From Gemmatimonadota bacterium (GTDB lineage: Bacteria > Gemmatimonadota > Gemmatimonadetes > Gemmatimonadales > Gemmatimonadaceae): a stretch of DNA of 50,816 nucleotides. Numbering within the stretch: the stretch's first letter is position 1; the number at the start of each line of letters is the position of its first letter. The stretch lies in NCBI GenBank assembly GCA_028287285.1, contig JAQBPY010000202.1, positions 1 through 50,816 of the forward strand. Direction: 5' to 3'. Both the position numbers and the translations under genes were made by a program. The notes below the pieces were generated by a model. That model made no database searches. It saw nothing but the letters and a program-made list of their open reading frames with translations, and had not been told where the DNA came from. Positions 44,965 to 50,816 of the stretch are shown one piece after another.

Positions 44965-45003
44965 TGCCGATGGAATCGGCAAACTGCTCCGCTGCTCTCA
45001 TAG

Positions 45004-45110
45004 CTTTGTCATCCCATGAGCGAAGCGAATGTCACTTTGTCATCCCGCATAAGTGAAGCGAATATCGCTTTGTCATCCCGCATGAGCGAAGCGAATGTCG
45101 GGACATTCTA
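45004..45110. repeat. three tandem GTCATCCC...GCGAAGCGA repeats
   Basis: Units of 31-33 bases start at 45004, 45035 and 45068, each beginning CTTTGTCATCCC and containing a GCGAAGCGAA-like centre (the middle copy has drifted to GTGAAGCGAA). The last unit ends TGTCGGGACATTCTA, so GTCATCCCG and CGGGAC form a hairpin. They lie directly before the 3' end of the BtuF-like gene and after TSUP, so they could terminate both. Confidence 0.85.
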
Positions 45111-45120
45111 GCCACGAACC

Positions 45121-46065
45121 TCAGAGCCGCCTTGCGTAATGATGGTGAGCCGGTGGAAACAGAGTGGGTGCAAAGACGGACGCCATTACCTCGATCGCAT
45201 CCGCCAGCCGCGGACCCGGCCGGCTCGTGAGCGCATTGCCATTCAGCGCCCAGCATTCCAGCCCACGCGCCCACTCCCACGCCGCCCCCGCAAGCAGTAC
45301 GCGCGATTCCCGTTCTGCACGCTCGACGTCGAAGCCGCAGGGCGCGAACAGCAGGATTTCCGGATTTGCCGCACGCACGGCTTCAACGTCCACGCGAACG
45401 GAATGTGCGCCCGGCTCGGCGAGAACGTCCATGCCGCCGGCGCGCGTGACCAGCTCAGGTGTCCAGTGGCCTGCCACAAAAATGGGGTCGAGCCACTCGA
45501 TGACCGCCACGCGCGGGCGCGGCGCGCGAGCCGCCTTGAGGGTGTCGTGCACATTCCTGATCCGCGCGGCAATGGCCTCGAGCAACGCCTCGGCGTCACG
45601 CTCCTTGCCAATGGCGGCAGCCACCGCACGAATGTCATGCCAGACACCGTCCAATGACGTACCGGCAAGTGCCACGATCATGGGGGCGGGAGAGATGAAA
45701 TGCGCAATGTCGCGGACGTCGCCGTCGCTTGCGGCGCACACCTCGCACAACGACTGCGTAAGAATCACCGTCGGCGCCAGACGCACGATGTCGTTGGCAT
45801 CCAGCGTAAACACGGGCAGGCCTGTCTGCGAGAGCTCACGCACCGCGGCGTCGATGTCCGCCGAGCTGGCGTTGCGGTCAACAGCGCTGGCGGTCACGCG
45901 GGGGAGCGTGTTGACGTAGGCGGGATAGTCGCACTCGTGCGATACGGCCACGAGCATGTCGAGTGCGCCTAACGCGGCCACAATTTCGGAGCCGGCGGGC
46001 AGGAGGGAAATGATGCTGGTCTGCGTTCTCGCGAGGACCTGCTTTTCCGCGCGCTCAGTCGCCAC
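45121..46065 (-). CDS. BtuF-like (cobalamin/siderophore) substrate-binding protein without signal peptide
   Basis: About 314 residues from a GTG at 46065 that overlaps the upstream gene. The bilobal fold of class III binding proteins is visible: SIISLLPAGSEIVAALGALD, VSHECDYP, a long central helix (AEALLEAIAARIRNVHDTLK) and VIEWLDPIFVAGHWTPELV. The motif TQSLCEVCAAS marks a subfamily of soluble BtuF-like proteins. There is no signal peptide and no btuC/btuD permease or ATPase gene nearby. It is therefore either cytoplasmic or exported differently; annotated relatives are called cobalamin-binding. Confidence 0.83.
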   Translation of the reverse strand: MATERAEKQVLARTQTSIISLLPAGSEIVAALGALDMLVAVSHECDYPAYVNTLPRVTASAVDRNASSADIDAAVRELSQTGLPVFTLDANDIVRLAPTVILTQSLCEVCAASDGDVRDIAHFISPAPMIVALAGTSLDGVWHDIRAVAAAIGKERDAEALLEAIAARIRNVHDTLKAARAPRPRVAVIEWLDPIFVAGHWTPELVTRAGGMDVLAEPGAHSVRVDVEAVRAANPEILLFAPCGFDVERAERESRVLLAGAAWEWARGLECWALNGNALTSRPGPRLADAIEVMASVFAPTLFPPAHHHYARRL

Positions 46066-46513
46066 GTCGCACGGGAAATACGGCGAACGTGAGCAGCAGC
46101 ACCGCGAGCCCCGCTGCGTACCAGCGGACGTCTTCCGTAAAGCCGTAGTAGATGATTCCGAACCACGCGAGCATCTGCCCGAACAGCCACGCAATGAGGC
46201 TTTCCGGAATACCCATGGCCGCACGGCGCTTGCGCGCGATGGTGCTGTTCCAGAACCGCATGTCGACGATCTGCACCAGCGCATACAACCACGTCATGAT
46301 GCCCACGATACGCAGCTTGGCGATGAAAGCGCCCGGATGCGGTGCCGCCGCGCCGAACGAATGCCAGACCCACACCACGAGTCCGAAAAACAGCGTGATG
46401 CCGAACAGCACCGCGCGAAGGTGCGCCTGCCGCTCTGCCGTGAGCCACAGGTAGCGGCCCGAGCCGGCGGATGAGCGGGATTCAACATCTGCCGCTGGAG
46501 GTTGCAACACCAT
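46055..46513 (-). CDS. small polytopic membrane protein
   Basis: 152 residues from the ATG at 46513. About four hydrophobic segments (AVLFGITLFFGLVVWVWHSF, IVGIMTWLYALVQIVDM, IAWLFGQMLAWFGIIYYGFT, YAAGLAVLLLTFAVF) with a charged N-terminus (VESRSSAGSGRYLWL). The family is not recognised. It is 16 bases after the amidohydrolase gene, and its stop overlaps the GTG of the BtuF-like gene by 11 bases. Confidence 0.7.
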   Translation of the reverse strand: MVLQPPAADVESRSSAGSGRYLWLTAERQAHLRAVLFGITLFFGLVVWVWHSFGAAAPHPGAFIAKLRIVGIMTWLYALVQIVDMRFWNSTIARKRRAAMGIPESLIAWLFGQMLAWFGIIYYGFTEDVRWYAAGLAVLLLTFAVFPVRRGD

Positions 46514-46529
46514 CTGCCCAACTCGAAGA

Positions 46530-48197
46530 TCAGGGAACCTGCGTCCGCTCGTACACCGGCTTCCCTCCAATATACGTCGCGACGACAAGGGTGCCGAGGA
46601 TGTCGCGGTCCGCAACGGTCATGATGTCGCGGTCGAGGATGACGAAGTCCGCAAGTTTGCCGGGCGACAGCGAGCCCATCGTTGCTTCCTGGAATCCGGC
46701 ATACGCGGGCCAGATGGTCATGCTCTTGAGCGCTTCCTCGCGCGTCATCTTCTGCTCCGCGAGCCACCCGCCCGCCGGCCAGTTCTCGGCATCCTGCCGG
46801 GAGACGGCGCTGTGAAAGCTCAGCAGGGGATTCACCGCTTCAACGGGGAAATCGCTGCCGTTGGGTACGACGATGCCAGTGTTGAGCAGGGAACGCCACG
46901 CATACGCACCGAGCAGACGCCCTTGGCCCAGCCGCGTGCCGGCCCAGTACATGTCGCTCGTCTGGTGGACGGCCTGCATTGACGGAATGACGCCGAGCTG
47001 CGCAAAGCGGGGAATGTCGTCGTGGTTGATGACCTGCGCGTGTTCCACACGGAAGCGGTGATCGGCCACCGGATTCTGCTTGAGCGCTGCGTCGTACGCG
47101 TCGAGCACGATGCGGTTGCCGCGGTCGCCGATGGCATGCGTGGCCACCTGGAAGCCCGCCTTGAGCGCGCGCGACGCGACGTCCTGAATGTGCGCCGGCG
47201 CCGAGAGCAGCAGCCCGTTGTTCTTGGCGTCGTCGTTGTAGGGCTCCAGCAGCGCCGCACCGCGCGAGCCCAGGGCGCCGTCGGCGTAGAGCTTGATGGT
47301 GCGAATCCATAGGCGATTGTCGTACAGCGCGCTCTGTGGCCCGCGCGCGAAGTAGTGCGCGAGTGCGGCGGAGTCGTCGCCGATCATCATGTAAAGGCGA
47401 AAATTGAACTCGCCCGCCCTGGCCATGTCCTCGAGGATGTCGATCGTGGTCTTCGATTCGCCGGCGTCGTGCAGGCCCACGAGTCCCCACCGGTGCGATT
47501 CGGCAATGGCGGCGCGCAGGTCGCTGCGTGTCTGTTCACGCGTGCTGGGGGGAATGGCCCGCTCGAGCAGGCTTTTGGCGTTGTCGATGAACACGCCTGT
47601 GGGCTCGCCGCTCGCGGTGCGCTCGATCTTGCCGCCGCTCGGATCCTTCGACGCCGCCGTGACGTTGGCCGCCTTCATGGCGGCGGCGTTCGCGAGTCCG
47701 GCGTGCCCGTCCACGCGGGTGAGGTAGACGGGATTGTTGGGGAGCGCGCGAGTGAGTGCGTCGTGCGTGGGGAAGCGGGTGTCGCCCCACTGGTTCTGGT
47801 CCCAGCCGCGTCCTTCAATCCACTGGCCTGCCGGCACACCCTTCGCGCGCGCGACGACGCGCGCGATGACCTCGTCGTAGGATTTTGCACCGTAGAGCGC
47901 CACGGTCTTGAGCGATTGGCCGAGGCCGAGCAGGTGGGCGTGGGCGTCGACCGTGCCTGGAATGATCGTCCGGCCCGATACGTCCATCACTTTCGTAGAA
48001 GGCCCCCTGAGCGCCATGGCTTCGCGCGCCGAGCCGGTGAACGCGATCGTTCCATCGCGAATGGCCATTGCCGCGACCACGGGCTTCGAGTCGTCGACGG
48101 TGTAGATCCGGGCGTTCGTGACGATGAGGTCGGCGGGCCGGTTGGCCTGGGCACCAAGCGGTGCTGCGACGACAAGCGCGAGCAGAAAGCGACGCAT
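46530..48197 (-). CDS. YtcJ-like exported amidohydrolase
   Basis: 555 residues. The start at 48197 gives a signal peptide (MRRFLLALVVAAPLGAQA). It is a COG1574/YtcJ-type amidohydrolase: H86 and H88 in VDAHAHLL, a candidate carbamylated lysine region (IKLYADGALGSRGAAL), then THAIGDRGN, VEHAQV and the metal/catalytic aspartate in PNGSDFPVEAV. Members hydrolyse unknown amide substrates; the periplasmic location is inferred from the signal. It heads a three-gene unit, downstream of a repeat array. Confidence 0.9.
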   Translation of the reverse strand: MRRFLLALVVAAPLGAQANRPADLIVTNARIYTVDDSKPVVAAMAIRDGTIAFTGSAREAMALRGPSTKVMDVSGRTIIPGTVDAHAHLLGLGQSLKTVALYGAKSYDEVIARVVARAKGVPAGQWIEGRGWDQNQWGDTRFPTHDALTRALPNNPVYLTRVDGHAGLANAAAMKAANVTAASKDPSGGKIERTASGEPTGVFIDNAKSLLERAIPPSTREQTRSDLRAAIAESHRWGLVGLHDAGESKTTIDILEDMARAGEFNFRLYMMIGDDSAALAHYFARGPQSALYDNRLWIRTIKLYADGALGSRGAALLEPYNDDAKNNGLLLSAPAHIQDVASRALKAGFQVATHAIGDRGNRIVLDAYDAALKQNPVADHRFRVEHAQVINHDDIPRFAQLGVIPSMQAVHQTSDMYWAGTRLGQGRLLGAYAWRSLLNTGIVVPNGSDFPVEAVNPLLSFHSAVSRQDAENWPAGGWLAEQKMTREEALKSMTIWPAYAGFQEATMGSLSPGKLADFVILDRDIMTVADRDILGTLVVATYIGGKPVYERTQVP

Positions 48198-48654
48198 GTT
48201 CTCGGTGTTTTGGTAATGGTCGTCCCGCAGCCGCGACGCGGCTGATGGGTGATCAGGTACTGCAATTTTCTCTGTGGCCAGGTCCGGCGCAAGGGATGGG
48301 ACACAATCTCCCGACACGCGCACAGCGCGTGCGGGATGACAACCGTGCCATTGTCATCCCGCAGTCGCAACGCAACCAGTTGTCATCCCGCAGTCGCAAC
48401 GCGACTGTCGGGACATACTCAACGTTCCCCATAGCCATGTCTGGCGAAAATGACGGGACGGAATATCCCGACACGCGCACCGCGCGTGCGGGATGACAAC
48501 CGCGCTATTGTCATCCCGCAGTCGCACGCAACCAGTTGTCATCCCGCAGTCGCAACGCGACTGTCGGGACATACTCAACTTTCCCCGTAGCCATGTCTGG
48601 CGAAAGGAATGGGACCAAACATCCCCCCACACGCGCGCACGGAACGACAGACCT
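48198..48654. repeat. tandem 157-base intergenic repeat array with hairpins
   Basis: This fills the 457-base gap. A degenerate copy starts at about 48218, a good copy at 48309 and another at 48466 (period 157), with a decayed partial copy at about 48622. Each contains TCCCGACACGCGCA, one or two GTCATCCCGCAGTCGCAACG cores (some continuing to CGACTGTCGGGACAT, which pairs back on the core), then AACTTTCCCC and CATGTCTGGCGAAA. No open reading frame or spacer sequence is seen, so it is not a CRISPR array. Confidence 0.85.
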
Positions 48655-49434
48655 TCAGGTCCCCGGCAGCCGGGTCCAGATAACGATCACCCCGCACGCG
48701 TACGTCGACATCTTCGGCGCGAATTGCGGAGGGATGGTGGACGGCCCGCTGTAAACCTCCACCGCCTCGATGTCGCCCGCCGGAAACTCGTCCGGCGTGG
48801 CCCCCTCGGCGCGCATGCCGTCCACCCAGTATTGCGGCGGGCAATCGCCACGCGTGCCCGGCGCACGCGGAAAACGGATGAGACGCCGCCCATTTCGCTC
48901 CACGATCTGCACACTCGGCATGGAGCGAACGATGTCGGTGAAGTCGTGCGGATCTTTCTTCACGATCTCGTCGTGCGTCATGAAGTGGCCAAAGCCCCGG
49001 TTGCGCCGCTCCCAGAACCCCGCGAGCATCCGCTTGCTTCGCGAGTCCGCTTCGCCTTCAACCAGCACGCCCGGCAGCGCCGCCGCCGACGACGTCAGCG
49101 ACAGCACCAGCGAGTCGATCTGACCCGCCTTGAGCTTGACGTCCACGAGCGCCGGCTCGTACCCCAGACGCCGCACCGAAACCTTGGCGTCGCCAGGCGC
49201 AACAGACGGCAGGCGGAACCCGCCAAGCTCATTCGTGTGCGTGAAAAGGTCCGAGCCGCGCAGCCAGACCTCCACGTTCGCCACGGGCTTGCCGGCCGAG
49301 TCCTTCACGGAGCCGACGAGCGTCGCGAGCGCGACCGTGGCGGCAATGGGCGACGGTGCCGCCTGCGCCCCGATGGGCGCGGCGGAGAACAGCGTGACGC
49401 CAAACAGTGCCCATCGAATTCTGAGGCGGGACAT
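48655..49434 (-). CDS. carboxypeptidase-regulatory/plug-domain protein without barrel
   Basis: 259 residues with an excellent ribosome-binding site (AGGAGGAC) and signal peptide (MSRLRIRWALFGVTLFSAAP...AQA). Residues 38-112 are a CarboxypepD_reg-like beta domain (LVGSVKDSAGKPVANVEVWL). From about 150 to the end is a TonB-dependent-receptor plug-like domain (DFTDIVRSMPSVQIVERNGR, then DIEAVEVYSGPSTIPPQFAP). The outer-membrane barrel of a real TonB receptor is missing and the protein ends in VIVIWTRLPGT. Such stand-alone proteins are common in Gemmatimonadota; function unknown. Confidence 0.83.
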   Translation of the reverse strand: MSRLRIRWALFGVTLFSAAPIGAQAAPSPIAATVALATLVGSVKDSAGKPVANVEVWLRGSDLFTHTNELGGFRLPSVAPGDAKVSVRRLGYEPALVDVKLKAGQIDSLVLSLTSSAAALPGVLVEGEADSRSKRMLAGFWERRNRGFGHFMTHDEIVKKDPHDFTDIVRSMPSVQIVERNGRRLIRFPRAPGTRGDCPPQYWVDGMRAEGATPDEFPAGDIEAVEVYSGPSTIPPQFAPKMSTYACGVIVIWTRLPGT

Positions 49435-49483
49435 TTGTCCTCCTGTCTGCGGCGCCCGGCCTGGCGCGTCGGTGGGGGTTACA

Positions 49484-50816
49484 TCAGCCGATAGGAGCAC
49501 GCATCCGGCGCGCCACCAGGTACAGCGGAACCGCAAGCAGCAGCACGTAGAGGACGATTGCCGCCGTATTGCTCGTTGCAACCGCGCCAACGAAGTTGGT
49601 CAGGTTGAACTTCTCATCGATGCGCTGCGCCGCAAGACCCGCGAGCACCACACCCATGATTGCCCCGCCTGCTATGAGGCCGGACGAGAACAGGACCCCG
49701 GGACCCGAGTCCGCGTCAGCACCATCCCGCATCGCGGGACTCATGCGCCGGTCCACGAGCCACCGGAGCACCCCACCCATGAACATTGCCGCCGACGTCG
49801 AAATTGGCAAATAGACGCCCACTGCCACCGGAAGCGATGGAATGCCAAGGATTTCCATGGCGATGGCCAGAAACGCCCCGATCAGGATCAGCCCCCACGG
49901 AAGCTTCTGGGTCAGAATGCCGTCCACCACCAGCGCCATGATCTGCGCCTTGGGCGAATCGAGCTTTTCAATCTCCCGGCCATCGTAGTTCACCCGCTCC
50001 CGTCCACCCACACCCGGGTCGACCACGTATTTGATCGCGCCCGCGTCGTCCACGAGGTATTTCCCGGCAATCGCGCTTCCCGTCTGCTCGTAAAGCCGGC
50101 CCACCCGATAGCTCGGCGTGCCCGGGGCCTTTTCCGCAGCGACCATCCGGCCATTCGCGAGTGCATACCGCCCCGCTGGCTCGATCATGGACACCTGCAC
50201 CCCCGGATAGTCTTTTGCCACGATCGTCGTTTTCGCGTCGTTGAGGAACTGAATGATCCCGCCCACGAGCAGCGCGCTTGCCGTGACGCCAATCAACAGA
50301 CCGATCTGCTGGTACTTTGGCGTCGCGCCAACGAGATAGCCCGTCTTCAGGTCCTGTGAGGTGGCGCCGGCCGTGGACGCCGCCACGCACACCACGCCGC
50401 CAATGGAGAGCGCAAGCACCCGGTGCTCGATGCCCACCCAGCCGGCCGCAAGGAACATCAGCGACGTGAGCAGCAGCGTTGCCACGGTCATGCCCGACAC
50501 GGGATTCGCGGAGCTGCCGATCTGGCCGGTGATGCGGCTCGAGACCGTAACGAAGAGAAAGGCAAAGAACAGCGCGAGGATGCCGCCAAACAGATTGATG
50601 CCGATCTGCGGCAGCAGCACCATGGCTGCGAGACAGAGCGCCGATCCGATCATCACCACGCTCATCGGGAGGTCGCGATCCGTGCGGGCGGTGGTGTCGC
50701 CGGCTTTCGCGCCGCGAAAATCACGGAGGCCCGCAATGAGCGACGACCAGATGGTGGGCAGCGTGCGCGCGAGACTGATCAAGCCCGCCGCCGTTACGGC
50801 ACCCGCACCGATGTAG
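49484..50816 (-). CDS. OPT-family oligopeptide transporter (5' end outside window)
   Basis: About 443 residues visible; the frame remains open to the end of the window (YIGAGAVTAAGLISLARTLP), so the start lies beyond 50816. About ten hydrophobic segments, with OPT-typical motifs (LPMSVVMIGSALCLAAMVLL, GQIGSSANPVSGMTVATLLL, AGATSQDLKTGYLVGATPKY, GLILIGAFLAIAMEILGIPS and LPVAVGVYLPISTSAAMFMG). A hydrophilic loop at about residues 230-285 is an insertion typical of bacterial OPT proteins. It is expected to import oligopeptides or metal chelates with protons. It is upstream of the plug protein on the same strand. Confidence 0.92.
   Translation of the reverse strand, partial: YIGAGAVTAAGLISLARTLPTIWSSLIAGLRDFRGAKAGDTTARTDRDLPMSVVMIGSALCLAAMVLLPQIGINLFGGILALFFAFLFVTVSSRITGQIGSSANPVSGMTVATLLLTSLMFLAAGWVGIEHRVLALSIGGVVCVAASTAGATSQDLKTGYLVGATPKYQQIGLLIGVTASALLVGGIIQFLNDAKTTIVAKDYPGVQVSMIEPAGRYALANGRMVAAEKAPGTPSYRVGRLYEQTGSAIAGKYLVDDAGAIKYVVDPGVGGRERVNYDGREIEKLDSPKAQIMALVVDGILTQKLPWGLILIGAFLAIAMEILGIPSLPVAVGVYLPISTSAAMFMGGVLRWLVDRRMSPAMRDGADADSGPGVLFSSGLIAGGAIMGVVLAGLAAQRIDEKFNLTNFVGAVATSNTAAIVLYVLLLAVPLYLVARRMRAPIG

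Noticed and set aside
48345-48600. CRISPR-like array
   Set aside because: Repeats are separated by other repeated sequence, not by unique spacers, and no cas gene is near.

Overview
This is about 50.8 kb of high-GC bacterial chromosome with no phage, CRISPR array, recognisable IS transposase, rRNA or tRNA gene. The gene content points to Gemmatimonadota, probably Gemmatimonadaceae. The evidence is two PadR/ADOP-type permease pairs (a family typical of Acidobacteria and Gemmatimonadota), a DUF5916 outer-membrane protein, a carboxypeptidase-regulatory/plug protein without a barrel, Ig-like lipoproteins and an ECF-driven efflux operon. Acidobacteriota cannot be excluded from sequence reading alone.

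Layout. 1-4.6 kb: 3' part of leuS, then a minus-strand pair (membrane-bound ferritin/VIT1-type protein and a small barrel protein), then a twin-PDZ secreted protein. 4.6-8.4 kb: two tandem kup potassium transporters. 8.6-12.3 kb: two divergent PadR regulators, one with three GATATATC boxes upstream, the other next to an ADOP permease. 12.4-13.5 kb: CsbD protein and a TonB-C protein. 13.7-19.5 kb: a six-gene minus-strand operon of ECF sigma, putative anti-sigma, Spy-like protein, TolC, Gly-rich membrane fusion protein and a MacB-type permease without an ATPase. 19.6-28.2 kb: HD protein, AAA ATPase, two large Ig-like/IPT lipoproteins with HExxH zinc-peptidase motifs, a lipoprotein, a cyclophilin and a TonB-C lipoprotein. 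28.2-33.7 kb: nth, a PolX with a degenerate polymerase site, and a second PadR/ADOP pair. 33.7-37.8 kb: hypothetical protein, proline iminopeptidase-like hydrolase and DUF5916 protein on the minus strand. 38.0-39.6 kb: a DGPF/YCII protein with an ECF42-type sigma factor. 39.6-44.4 kb: deacetylase, HEAT-repeat protein, GH43-like glycosidase and M42 aminopeptidase. 44.6-50.8 kb: half-size TSUP permease, BtuF-like binding protein, small membrane protein, YtcJ-like amidohydrolase, plug protein and a partial OPT transporter, with two arrays of GTCATCCCG-type intergenic repeats.

Most genes are housekeeping, envelope stress/efflux or nutrient-scavenging (peptides, sugars, potassium). The items most worth a second look are: the PolX that has lost the metal-binding aspartates of its polymerase domain but keeps the PHP nuclease domain; the ECF-efflux operon, whose fusion protein carries a Cys-bracketed insert like its Spy-like neighbour; the paired Ig-like zinc peptidases; the ECF42 module with a candidate cognate promoter; and the two related repeat arrays.
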